In this document: piece by piece, positions 7,819-16,118 of the stretch
Layout: each line of letters opens with the position of its first letter
Position numbering within the stretch: position 1 is the stretch's first letter
From: Verrucomicrobiota bacterium
GTDB lineage: Bacteria > Verrucomicrobiota > Lentisphaeria > JABSQK01 > JAJFLO01
Direction of reading: 5' to 3'
Length of the DNA stretch: 44,361 nucleotides
NCBI GenBank assembly: GCA_021772635.1
Contig: JAJFLP010000098.1
Coordinates: forward strand, 1 to 44,361
The notes under the pieces: generated by a model
What the model saw: only the letters and a program-made list of their open reading frames with translations
Databases searched by the model: none
Told to the model about the DNA's origin: nothing
Program-made: the position numbers and the translations under genes

Positions 7819-9366
7819 ATGATACAGCGACTGAAACTTAGCATTTTAATCGCGATGATATTAGGCGGTACCTTGAGTGCTGATGACAACTCAAGTTCAC
7901 AGTTCCGTGAACTGAGTTTAAAGCAATTGCTTGAAACGGTTATGCAGCGGAACCACCAAATCGAAATACAAGCATCGGAAAACGAGATTCAAAAATGGAA
8001 CGTAACAAGGGAGCGATCGATATTCGAACCTGCGTTGGTTGCGTCGGCGGAGCACCGAGAGAACGAGCGTGAGAACACCTCTGAACAAGCGCTAAACCTG
8101 GGGTTCAATATCATCACGACTCCGCGCTCAAATTTTGACTCGGAAGATAATCTATACAGCACCGGCATCGAAGGACTGTTCCCGCTCGGTACCCGATATG
8201 CCCTGCAATCACGAATATCGGACCTCGAGAATAATCTTAATTCGTTTGACAGTGAATTCGTCAGTTTCCTTGGGGTGAATATAACGCAGCCGTTACTTAA
8301 GAACGCTGGCGTCGACATCACTACCAGCGGAATACGAATTGCTACCGCTCAGAAAGATATTGCGTTGCAGGTCCTGCGAAAGGAGGTTCTGGGGATTATC
8401 GCCCGTTCGGAACGTGATTATTGGGAACTTGTCCTGGCGCAGCAGGAGGTCTCGATGCTGCACGAGTCGGTCGGTATAGCGGAGAAAATACTCGTCGATA
8501 ACCGGGAACGTACCAAAGCTGGAAAAATGTCGGAGCTTGAAATAGCACAGGCAGAGAATGGATTGGAAATAAGGGTTCGCCAGTTAATCGACGCAAAACA
8601 GCGGCTCGTTAGAGTTTCGAACAATTTGCGGACATTGATTTCCGAATCAACGGGTCGCGATCCAATGGAGATAGTCGCAATAGATAGGCCGAAAGTTATA
8701 CCGCTTAGTGTAGTCGAATTCGAAGAACAGATGGCGCGGGCGACCAGCCTGAATCCGGATTATATCGGTAAACTCAAGGAACTGGAGCAGGAGGATATTC
8801 GGCTTGCATTCGCTCAGAATCAGCGGTGGCCTCAGCTCGATCTAACTGCCTCCTGGGGGCTAAATGGGATTGGCGACGACGCTGGTCAGGCAATCCATGA
8901 TATCACGGACAGCGCGTACGAGGCGTGGTCGATAGGGGTGCAATTGCGAATGTCACTTGGGGCCGGGAAGCGTGGCAAAAGCGATCTGGAAATCGCTAAA
9001 CTGCGTAAGCGTAAAGCGCTCGCAGAATTGAAGGCACTGGAAACGGAGATCGCGAACCGTTTGAGCACTCTTGACAGTCGCCTGAGACTGATACAAGCAA
9101 GAACGAAAAGCTATGCGAAGGAGGTCGCGCTGTCGTCGAGAATTCTAGAAATCGAACTGGCACGTCTATCCGAAGGAAAAAGTGATAGCCGAAAAGTTCT
9201 GGAACTAGAGGAGGACCTGTTCACCGTACGTCTGGCTGAGTTCGGGAATTCGGTCAACTACCAGATCGCAACGCTGGAGCGTGATTTGATCACAGGGTCG
9301 CTTATCGACAATCGGGGTATTGAAATTGTAAACTTAATGGATGGTAACACAGGTTATGAAAATTAA
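7819..9366 (+). CDS. TolC-family outer-membrane efflux/secretion channel
   Basis: 515 residues with a signal peptide (MIQRLKLSILIAMILGGTLS, cleavage near SADD). The family pattern is clear: LSLKQLLETVMQRNHQIEIQ at the start, two similar halves with long helical stretches (about 190-265 and 385-480), a beta segment (YALQSRISDLENNL; WSIGVQLRMSLGAG) in each half, and Asn/Gly-rich turns. Length is normal for TolC-type proteins (about 420-520). It would form the outer-membrane and periplasmic tunnel. The stop overlaps the next gene start by 11 nt, so the two are co-translated. No pump gene adjoins it; the partners here are HlyD-type adaptors, an M50 protein and a SecA-like ATPase. Confidence 0.9.
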   Translation: MIQRLKLSILIAMILGGTLSADDNSSSQFRELSLKQLLETVMQRNHQIEIQASENEIQKWNVTRERSIFEPALVASAEHRENERENTSEQALNLGFNIITTPRSNFDSEDNLYSTGIEGLFPLGTRYALQSRISDLENNLNSFDSEFVSFLGVNITQPLLKNAGVDITTSGIRIATAQKDIALQVLRKEVLGIIARSERDYWELVLAQQEVSMLHESVGIAEKILVDNRERTKAGKMSELEIAQAENGLEIRVRQLIDAKQRLVRVSNNLRTLISESTGRDPMEIVAIDRPKVIPLSVVEFEEQMARATSLNPDYIGKLKELEQEDIRLAFAQNQRWPQLDLTASWGLNGIGDDAGQAIHDITDSAYEAWSIGVQLRMSLGAGKRGKSDLEIAKLRKRKALAELKALETEIANRLSTLDSRLRLIQARTKSYAKEVALSSRILEIELARLSEGKSDSRKVLELEEDLFTVRLAEFGNSVNYQIATLERDLITGSLIDNRGIEIVNLMDGNTGYEN

Positions 9367-10174
9367 ACGTATCTTAGGAGCCGTATTATTTAGCTATTCA
9401 GTCGCGTTGTGCGCACTTGCAGAACCAGAGTTTGTAAGCGAGGGGATTACAGAACCGGTTAAGGACGAGATACTGAGCGCGCTTGTGTCCGGGCTGGTTC
9501 GGGATATCCATTTTAAAGAGGGTGACGCGATTAAAAAGAACGATGTCATCATCGTTCTGGAGCAGAAAGTTGAGGAACTTGAAGTCGCACGACGTAAACT
9601 TATCTGGGACAGTAAAGTTGAAGTTACAGCTGCAAAGCGACGGGCGGCGACATTAAGGATGGATTTCGAGGCAACCAAACGTCTATATGAAACAACGAAA
9701 TCCGTTAGTAAAGATGACTTGGCAAACAAAGAGCTGGAGTACATGATGGCGGTGGCGGACCATGATCGCTTGAAGATTGAAGAAGAGCGTGAGGAGATCG
9801 AGTTCGAAATGTCGAAAGAACAATTGAAGCGGCGACAAATAATCGCCCCACTGGGTGGTGTTATTACAAAGATTTTCCTTCAGGAGGGCGAAATCTGTGA
9901 AGTAAATCAACCGCTGGTCCGGATCGTGGACACAAGCCAATGTTACTTCGTTAGCCATGTGGACGCGAAGACGTCTCCTGATTTCACACCGGGACAAACA
10001 GTGGCGCTGGAAATTAACCGAGGAAAGACGACGGTAGCGGTCGTCGGCACAGTATCGTTTGTTTCTCCGATTGTCGATCCCGCAAGCGGACTCCGTGAAG
10101 TTAAGGTCAGATTCGACAACATAAATGGGACGATCTCTCCCGGTGTCACAGGAGTGTTGAGGATTGACGATTGA
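9356..10174 (+). CDS. HlyD/MFP-type periplasmic adaptor
   Basis: Start chosen at ATG 9356 (an upstream in-frame ATG is at 9341) because MKIKRILGAVLFSYSVALCA then gives a clean signal peptide. Biotinyl-lipoyl halves are seen at EILSALVSGLVRDIHFKEGD and RQIIAPLGGVITKIFLQEGE, with a helical hairpin between them (LEVARRKLIWDSKVEV to RRQ) and a beta-barrel domain after (VDAKTSPDFTPGQTVALEI). 272 residues is short for the family, lacking a long membrane-proximal domain. It links a TolC-type tunnel to an inner-membrane component. Its last codons (LRIDD-stop) are made from the GGATTGACGATTGA tract that fills the following gap, so the original C-terminus may have been replaced. Confidence 0.9.
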   Translation: MKIKRILGAVLFSYSVALCALAEPEFVSEGITEPVKDEILSALVSGLVRDIHFKEGDAIKKNDVIIVLEQKVEELEVARRKLIWDSKVEVTAAKRRAATLRMDFEATKRLYETTKSVSKDDLANKELEYMMAVADHDRLKIEEEREEIEFEMSKEQLKRRQIIAPLGGVITKIFLQEGEICEVNQPLVRIVDTSQCYFVSHVDAKTSPDFTPGQTVALEINRGKTTVAVVGTVSFVSPIVDPASGLREVKVRFDNINGTISPGVTGVLRIDD

Positions 10175-10290
10175 GAGGATTGATGGATTGACGATTGTTG
10201 GATTGTTGGATTGGGGGATTGACGATTGAGAGGATTGCTGGATTGACTGCGACCGTCTCTCCCGCATGGGATCGGCTGACGATTGAGGAA
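10157..10290 (+). repeat. GATTGACGATTG simple-sequence tract, left side
   Basis: Irregular repetition of gattgacgattg, gattgttggattg and related words begins inside the adaptor stop codon. It ends with a gtctctcccgcatgggatcgg block (about 10252-10272) that is found inverted on the other side of the S23 gene and again at about 3018-3050. Confidence 0.85.
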
Positions 10291-10307
10291 AATAAGGGAA
10301 GGGGCAA

Positions 10308-10580
10308 ATGGATTCCAACGAAATAAAAGAACGATCGAAAGAGTTCGCACATAGGTGCGTTAAACTTGCTGTCGCTCTACCCGATACCAATTTAGGGGCC
10401 CACGTAAGAAAACAGCTTATCAGATGTTCTACTTCAGTCGCTGCGAATTACCGCGCAAGCGTACTCGCAATGTCAAAGGCTGCTTTCATCTCGAAATTGA
10501 GTGTCGTCATTGAGGAATCAGATGAATCCGAGTTCTGGTTACAATTTATCATCGACGAGAAACTAAGGATTGACGATTGA
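10308..10580 (+). CDS. Truncated four-helix-bundle (S23 / 23S rRNA intervening-sequence type) protein
   Basis: 90 residues. MDSNEIKERSKEFAHRCVKL, then LPDTNLGAHVRKQLIRCSTSVAANYRA and MSKAAFISKLSVVIEESDES-WLQF match the four-helix-bundle family TIGR02436/S23. Usual length is about 115-125; the fourth helix is missing because the gene runs into a GATTGACGATTG tract and stops at EKLRIDD. A possible remnant of the C-terminus (IKTVKQK) lies out of frame at about 10622-10642. A good SD (aagggaagggg) precedes ATG 10308. Function of the family is unknown; it travels as a small mobile-looking gene, and here it splits an otherwise tight secretion operon. Confidence 0.8.
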   Translation: MDSNEIKERSKEFAHRCVKLAVALPDTNLGAHVRKQLIRCSTSVAANYRASVLAMSKAAFISKLSVVIEESDESEFWLQFIIDEKLRIDD

Positions 10581-10776
10581 TGGATTGTTGGATTGACGAT
10601 TGCAGGACTGAAAACTTGAATAAAAACAGTGAAGCAGAAGCCTCGTCAAACTATAAATCATAAAAGTCATTTCAATCGTCAATCCATAAATCCCAACAAT
10701 CGTCAGCCGATCCCGCATGCGGGAGAGACTGCCGTAGGCAATCCAACAATCATCAATCATTTCAATCGTCAATCCC
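10563..10776. repeat. GATTGACGATTG tract, right side (partly inverted)
   Basis: It starts in the direct orientation (ggattgacgattgatgg), then from about 10672 turns to the complementary words caatcgtcaatcc and the inverted cgatcccgcatgcgggagag block, and ends exactly at the ATG of the next gene (tttcaatcgtcaatccc-ATG). With the left tract it forms large inverted repeats around the S23 gene. Confidence 0.85.
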
Positions 10777-12627
10777 ATGACCTATCAGTCAGAAATAGAT
10801 GCGATCGAACGACTTGAGGACCTCCGTGGTTTTGTAGGGACCCCGAAAGAATTCTGGCCGTCTTATCTGGAGACCTTAACGGAGATCGTCCGCGCGCGGG
10901 TCTGTGTTCTCGTTATCAAGTCTGGAACCGGAGACAGCCAGTGGAAGAAGGTTGCTGTGTATCCGACAAAGGGCGTCCCCGATAAGGTATCCCAGTTAGT
11001 TTTAGACAACATCGACAGCACAGCTGACGATTGCGTCGATAGTGGTTATGTACTGACAAGCGGGACAGACGCCAGCGTAGCGAACTCACGGAACTTCACG
11101 TTGGCTGCCCGCCTTCGGTCTGACCTTGCAGATGATATATGCGTTGCCGTATGCCTTCTTATCGACACCCGCGAATCGGCCGCCAATGAATCTCTAGCGC
11201 GGTTGAGATTGGTCTCGGACGCTCCGAACAATTACCAGCTCTCACGGCTCCTCGAGCAAACCAGGAAGGATGTGCAGCAATTTTCCATGGTCCTCGACCT
11301 TATGGTTCTCATTGACGCAGAAACGCGTTACATGGCATGTGCGATGGTCTTCTGCAACGAATTGGCGTCCCGGTTTCGGTGTGAACGCGTGAGTCTCGGG
11401 TGGCTGAAAGGGAACAATATCCGCCTCCAGGTTCTGAGTCATTCAGAGAAGTTTGACGCTAAAATGGACGCAGTAAAACGTCTGGAATACGTAATGGAGG
11501 AGTCACTGGACCAGGACGAGGAAATCGCCTGGCCGGTACTAGCCGACAGTACTGCGATCGCTCGTGACCACGAGAAGTACTGCCGCGAACAAAGCGTGCC
11601 ATACCTTTGTTCGCTCCCACTCCGCACAGAAGATGGGACGGTTGCAGTAATCACGTGCGAACGCAGTAATGAACCATTTATAGAAACGGATGTCCGGTAT
11701 TTGCGCATTTACTGTGACCAGGTTGTCCGAAGGCTATCAGACTTGAAACGCTACGACCGCTGGTTCGGGGCGCGCTGGTTCTCAACGTTGAAGAAAAACT
11801 TAGGTAAACTGATCGGTTTCGAACATACCTGGGTTAAACTTTCTGCGGTGCTCGGATGTGTGCTCCTCGCGTTTTTGCTCTTCGGGAAAATGAGTTATCG
11901 GGTTGAAGCGCCGTTTGTTTTAAATACCGACGACATCGCGTATCTACCGGCACCGTTCGAGGGATTCATCGGCGAAGTCCACAAGCAGATTGGTGACCTT
12001 GCCGTTTCCGATGAACCATTGTTATTGTTGGACACTAAAGATCTACTTCTCGAGGAAGCCGCCGCAATGGCTGATCATAATCGTTACGTGCGTGAGATGG
12101 AAAAAGCACGTGCAGACCAGCAACTCTCCGATATGCAGATCGCTGCGGCCCTGGCTGAACAAGCGAGTATCCGCCTTGACCTTATACGTCACAGGCTATC
12201 GCTAGCCGAAATAAAGGCGCCGTTCGACGGTGTCATCGTTGAGGGCGACTTGCGAGAACGTATTGGTTCACCGGTTAAACAAGGCGATGTTTTGTTTAAG
12301 ATCGCGAAGTTAAGCGACTTATACCTGGACGTAGACGTCGGGGAAAACGACGTCCATGAAATCGAGATTGGGATGACCGGCGAAATAGCATTCACCAGCC
12401 AGCCGCGATTGAAATTTCCGATAAAGTCAGCTCAGATCGAACCGGCAGCCCAGACTAAAGAGGGTGGAAATGTATTCGTAGTCCGCTGCGAGTTACTGCA
12501 GACCAATGAAATGTGGTGGCGCCCGGGGATGAGCGGTATCGCAAAACTTGACGCGGGTAAGCGCAACGTATTATGGATTTTCACACACAAAACAATCGAT
12601 TATCTACGAATGTTTTTCTGGTGGTAG
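10777..12627 (+). CDS. GAF-type sensor domain fused to HlyD adaptor (inner-membrane)
   Basis: 616 residues. Residues about 1-330 are cytoplasmic, with a weak first GAF-like part and a better second GAF-like domain (about 175-325: MVLIDAETRYMACAMVFCNELASRFRCERVSLGWL and AVITCERSNEPF). One membrane segment follows at about 355-371 (LSAVLGCVLLAFLLFG). Residues about 380-600 form an HlyD adaptor: lipoyl half FEGFIGEVHKQIGDLA, helical hairpin, second half AEIKAPFDGVIVEGDL, then a beta domain. Such GAF-HlyD proteins are recurrent in Planctomycetota next to M50-HlyD genes. I infer an inner-membrane adaptor whose activity responds to a cytoplasmic ligand. No SD is visible because the repeat tract abuts the ATG. 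Confidence 0.85.
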   Translation: MTYQSEIDAIERLEDLRGFVGTPKEFWPSYLETLTEIVRARVCVLVIKSGTGDSQWKKVAVYPTKGVPDKVSQLVLDNIDSTADDCVDSGYVLTSGTDASVANSRNFTLAARLRSDLADDICVAVCLLIDTRESAANESLARLRLVSDAPNNYQLSRLLEQTRKDVQQFSMVLDLMVLIDAETRYMACAMVFCNELASRFRCERVSLGWLKGNNIRLQVLSHSEKFDAKMDAVKRLEYVMEESLDQDEEIAWPVLADSTAIARDHEKYCREQSVPYLCSLPLRTEDGTVAVITCERSNEPFIETDVRYLRIYCDQVVRRLSDLKRYDRWFGARWFSTLKKNLGKLIGFEHTWVKLSAVLGCVLLAFLLFGKMSYRVEAPFVLNTDDIAYLPAPFEGFIGEVHKQIGDLAVSDEPLLLLDTKDLLLEEAAAMADHNRYVREMEKARADQQLSDMQIAAALAEQASIRLDLIRHRLSLAEIKAPFDGVIVEGDLRERIGSPVKQGDVLFKIAKLSDLYLDVDVGENDVHEIEIGMTGEIAFTSQPRLKFPIKSAQIEPAAQTKEGGNVFVVRCELLQTNEMWWRPGMSGIAKLDAGKRNVLWIFTHKTIDYLRMFFWW

Positions 12628-12715
12628 GCAAATCGCTAAACGTATTCCTTACAGCGTGTCAATCTACACGCCTCCCGGAATGTACCCGCACGAAAATTCA
12701 CGGTTCTCTGGCAAC

Positions 12716-12790
12716 TATACTGCAAGCAGTACAATTTTTGGATATCTTTCAACTAACCACGCAAGAGAAATCGAACGATATTTCGAAAAC
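12716..12790 (+). repeat. Palindromic repeat family, short (type B) copy
   Basis: tatactgcaagcagtacaat, tttttggatatcttt, a spacer ending in cgcaagagaaat, then cgaacgatatttcgaaaa. The ACTGCAAGCAGT core is a perfect palindrome apart from its two central bases. This copy is the cleanest match to the one that interrupts vapC. Confidence 0.85.
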
Positions 12791-12989
12791 CTGATGATTT
12801 TAGGTATAAATTCTACACAGAATTACACCGAATGCGATGATCCAGTTCGGTTAAAGACGGTGGAACAATCGAGGCTCAGAATCTCAGTTGACTGTGAATA
12901 TCCATTCATTGAGATGCAAAATTGAGCTAATCGGCTTATTTGAGCAGAGATTAGGACTCGTAGCAGAATACTGATGAGTTATTCAGGCT

Positions 12990-13095
12990 AGACTGTAAGC
13001 AGTCGAATTTTTGGATGACTTTGAATTTATCAGCCAAGATCTATGTTGAGCCTCGCGAAATCCGCCGCGGCGGAAACGGTATTTTTTTAACCGGC
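12990..13095 (+). repeat. Palindromic repeat family, long (type A) copy
   Basis: agactgtaagcagtcgaatt, tttggatgacttt, then tcagccaagatctatgttga, cgaaatccgccgcggcgg and a ggtatttt tail. It differs from type B by about 33 extra bases that carry a ccgccgcggcgg palindrome. It closely matches the minus-strand copy at 3258-3352. Confidence 0.85.
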
Positions 13096-13226
13096 ATAGC
13101 CACTTGGGCGACGCCTGGTCGAAAAGTCGAAGATGCTCAGTATATTAGATCATTTAACTGACAAAGGCATACTACACTCAGGGCGCTTCTCTAGCGGTAG
13201 GAACCACAGAATAAAAGTTAATAATA

Positions 13227-15818
13227 ATGAAAAATTACGACAAATTTCTCCGGACTTTACCGTTTGATCATGGACATGAAAATATCCTCGATATCGGGAA
13301 ACTCATACTGATTATCGCCGGAGCTGACGGAGAGATTTCCTCGAAAGAAATGGAGTTTTTTATAGCGCTGTTCAATAATGTGGCGGAGGGCAAGAATGTT
13401 CTTACCGAATTGCAATCTTTCGATTGGGCGAACGCGACAGTAGATGATTATATCCCGAGGTTCCTGAATCTAAGTCAATCCTGGCAGCGATCGATACTTT
13501 ATCACTCGATAAAAGTTGCGACGGCTGATAATGATTACGCACCCGCGGAGCGGCTCGCAATAGAACAGATGGCAGAAAAATTCGGGATCTCGTGGACGAT
13601 AGTCGCAGCGGCGGAGGGCTTGGTCGACCTTGGTAATACAATAACCAAAACACGAAATCGAATTTTCGCCGGACCAAGAGTCAAGCAAACGAAATTTGAC
13701 GAAGAACTTTCCGGAATTGACCTCTATAGTCAGAAATCCTTTGCATTCGAGGGCCTGTCAACTACGGAGATCAGTGATATCGGAAAAATCGCACTTTTCA
13801 TCGCCGGTGCGGACGGAGAGGTCTCCGCCGAAGAGTTGGAATGCCTCCTCGATCTCGGCCGGGATCACGAAGTGTCGGAATCGATATTAGCGGAATGGAT
13901 CAACTTTGATTGGCACCGGGCGAACCTGGATAAACATCTGCGTCAGCTGGGAAGGAACGGGGTATCAGCATTTCATAGAATAGTCTACATAAGCATTAAG
14001 GTTGCGGAAGCTGACGACGTATATTCTGAGATGGAACGCCGAGCAACCGGCCTCCTAGGTAATGCATTGGGTGTGGATCCGGTGGACATGGAAACCATTC
14101 ACGGCTTGGTTACGATGGAACACACCCTTCAGTCAGTAATCCGCGCGCTATTCGAAACAAACAGTGATATAGAAACGAAGCTTGGAACCAGCGCGTGTAT
14201 AACCCTGACCGACGAAAACGATACATCGCTAAAAAGGGGAAAGAAGGAGGGCGTCGTCGGTGTCTTTTCCGATGACTTACCAAGCGAGATTTTAGTATTA
14301 GGCCGCAGTCTCTATCACGGGAACATGATAAAGGAAATGATAAGATCCGCGTGCAAAAATGAGCAACAGGTCGAAGTCATATTTGTCGATGACTATGAGC
14401 GGGCACCCGATATCTTAAGTAAGAATGAGACCATAGATTTCATCATTTTCGACGTCAACTCTTCGGAATCCGCGATCCGTAAGATTGTTGACGGAGAAAT
14501 CCAAATCGCCCCGAATATTCCAGCGATTGCGCTTGCCGCGACCCAAAACGAATCGCTGGCTCAGCAATTATTAATTCACGGGACGCAGGATTATCTACTT
14601 AAAAAAGATCTAACGAGTGCACGACTTATAAGCGCGATTGTACATGCGGCTCGTCGTAAACGCCTTGAACGCGAACTAAGATCTGCTAAAGAGCAGGCGG
14701 AAATCGCTAATAAGCAGAAATCCCAACTGCTGGCAAATATGAGCCACGAGTTGAGGACACCACTCAATGCAATTATGGGTTTTTCCGATTTACTGCACAT
14801 GCAAAACTATGGAAGCCTGAATGAGAAACAGATGGACTATGTCAAGACAGTGACGGACAGCAGCAACCATTTATTATGCTTGATTAATGACTTATTAAAC
14901 ATCTCGAAGATTGACGCTGGGGCGGTGACGATTGAGATTGAAACGATAAATGTTTCGAGATTCATCGATTCTATCACCGACATGTTGGCGACGCAATTTT
15001 CAAGAAAGGGGTTGACAGTAAATTCGGATATTAGTCCGTCACTCGGAGTCCTTGTAGGGAACGAAAAAGCGTTACGACAGATTCTGATTAATCTCCTTTC
15101 TAATGCGATAAAATATTCTCCAGACGACGGCGAAATAAGAATTACTGTAGCGCAGGAAGGAGAGGAATTCGTAAAAATTGAAGTTATCGACCAAGGCACC
15201 GGAGTACCAAAAGACAAACAGAGCAAAGTATTTTCTGAGTTCTATCAGGTGGATAACCAACGGGACGCAAAATTGGGAGGTACAGGCCTTGGTCTCGCTC
15301 TAACGAAACGCTTGGTCGAAATTCTGGGAGGAACGATTGGTGTAATCAGTGATGGTAGCACGGGGAGCAACTTTTGGTTTACCTTTGTCCATATGTTATC
15401 GGACGAGAAACGACCGAAAACCGAGCATCTTCCGGCATTTACACCGCGGAAAGGCCGACGTATTCTGGTCGTTGAGGACAACGAAATCAATCAAAAATTG
15501 ATCGTTGATATTTTAAAAATGGGTAATCATACAATCACCATGGCCAATAACGGGGTTGAAGCGATTAAAGTAGCACTGGCACAACGTCCAGACTTGATAT
15601 TGATGGATATTCTGATGCCGGTTATGGATGGAATAACCGCGACTCGAAAACTCCGCGCCCTCGTCCCGTTCGTTAAGATACCAATCATCGCACTATCCGC
15701 TAAAGCCGATAAAGAATCGGTCCAGGAATGCCTAGATGCCGGGTGTACGAAATATTTAAGTAAGCCAGTGAATGCAAGGGAGTTACTAGAACTGATTGAG
15801 CAATTTTTTACGGCATAA
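13227..15818 (+). CDS. Hybrid histidine kinase with two N-terminal TerB-like domains
   Basis: 863 residues, no membrane segment. Two TerB-like helical domains lie at about 18-135 ([20 protein letters not shown]) and 180-290 ([20 protein letters not shown]). A receiver-like domain follows at about 350-470 ([14 protein letters not shown] to [10 protein letters not shown]) without an obvious acid pocket. Next are the dimerisation/phosphoacceptor domain with [12 protein letters not shown] (His507), the ATPase domain (N box [11 protein letters not shown]1 IDQGTGVP, G2 GGTGLGLAL), and a true receiver at about 745-862 (VVEDNEIN, Asp794 in [11 protein letters not shown], conserved Lys in LSKPV). It is a cytoplasmic phosphorelay kinase without its own output domain; the partner regulator is not in the window. 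TerB domains may sense envelope state or metal; that is inference. Confidence 0.92.
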   Translation: MKNYDKFLRTLPFDHGHENILDIGKLILIIAGADGEISSKEMEFFIALFNNVAEGKNVLTELQSFDWANATVDDYIPRFLNLSQSWQRSILYHSIKVATADNDYAPAERLAIEQMAEKFGISWTIVAAAEGLVDLGNTITKTRNRIFAGPRVKQTKFDEELSGIDLYSQKSFAFEGLSTTEISDIGKIALFIAGADGEVSAEELECLLDLGRDHEVSESILAEWINFDWHRANLDKHLRQLGRNGVSAFHRIVYISIKVAEADDVYSEMERRATGLLGNALGVDPVDMETIHGLVTMEHTLQSVIRALFETNSDIETKLGTSACITLTDENDTSLKRGKKEGVVGVFSDDLPSEILVLGRSLYHGNMIKEMIRSACKNEQQVEVIFVDDYERAPDILSKNETIDFIIFDVNSSESAIRKIVDGEIQIAPNIPAIALAATQNESLAQQLLIHGTQDYLLKKDLTSARLISAIVHAARRKRLERELRSAKEQAEIANKQKSQLLANMSHELRTPLNAIMGFSDLLHMQNYGSLNEKQMDYVKTVTDSSNHLLCLINDLLNISKIDAGAVTIEIETINVSRFIDSITDMLATQFSRKGLTVNSDISPSLGVLVGNEKALRQILINLLSNAIKYSPDDGEIRITVAQEGEEFVKIEVIDQGTGVPKDKQSKVFSEFYQVDNQRDAKLGGTGLGLALTKRLVEILGGTIGVISDGSTGSNFWFTFVHMLSDEKRPKTEHLPAFTPRKGRRILVVEDNEINQKLIVDILKMGNHTITMANNGVEAIKVALAQRPDLILMDILMPVMDGITATRKLRALVPFVKIPIIALSAKADKESVQECLDAGCTKYLSKPVNARELLELIEQFFTA

Positions 15819-15836
15819 CAGAGTTTCTGAGATGTC

Positions 15837-16066
15837 TACTGCCCACGATCTCTCTCCGTATTCTCGGAGTCCGCTCGTGCGGACCGCATAAGCGTGAGTC
15901 TCGGACATTCTGAATCGGGATTTGTCAACAAGCGGTAGAATTTTGGGTCCGGATTACCGAGACTCCGCTCGTGCCGAGACGACTTTGAAATAACCAAGCA
16001 AGAGATATAGAACGATATTTCTCTCCGCACGAGCGGAGTCTCGGTAATCCGGACGAAAACCCTGAA
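15837..16066 (+). repeat. Nested repeat cluster with a perfect 28-bp inverted repeat
   Basis: 15837-15930 is the inverted counterpart of about 3352-3436 (cacgatctctctccgtattc, cggagtccgctcgtgcggac). After it a type B palindromic element begins (caagcggtagaatttt) but is broken twice. At 15947-15974 and at 16027-16054 lie perfect inverted copies of one 28-nt sequence (ggattaccgagactccgctc core). Between and after them the element continues (gactttgaaataaccaagca, gaacgatattt, cgaaaaccctga). So a small palindromic element seems to have entered a larger one twice. Confidence 0.8.
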
Positions 16067-16118
16067 GACGTTCCGTATACTCATCAAATTGAGGAGTCGT
16101 TGACACCTCATTTTTTCC

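Larger units (their letters stand above)
12628..13226. other. Repeat-filled gap before the hybrid kinase
   Basis: About 600 bp without a convincing gene. It holds a type B (12716-12790) and a type A (12990-13095) copy of the palindromic family, both in plus orientation. A small frame at 13133-13267 (MLSILDHLTDKGILHSGRFSSG, 44 residues) resembles the start of a phosphoribosyltransferase such as PyrE, but it runs into the kinase gene and stops; I treat it as a relic or chance. Confidence 0.5.

Noticed and set aside
9683..10390. Minus-strand frame rich in Asn-Pro-Ser-Ile repeats over the S23 region
   Set aside because: It is a translation of the GATTGACGATTG tract plus antisense of the adaptor gene; no coding sign.
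10157..10776. Possible CRISPR array
   Set aside because: The repeated words are short, irregular and without regular spacers, and no cas genes are near.
13133..13267. Small frame resembling the start of a phosphoribosyltransferase
   Set aside because: Only 44 residues, stops inside the kinase gene, similarity too short to support a gene.
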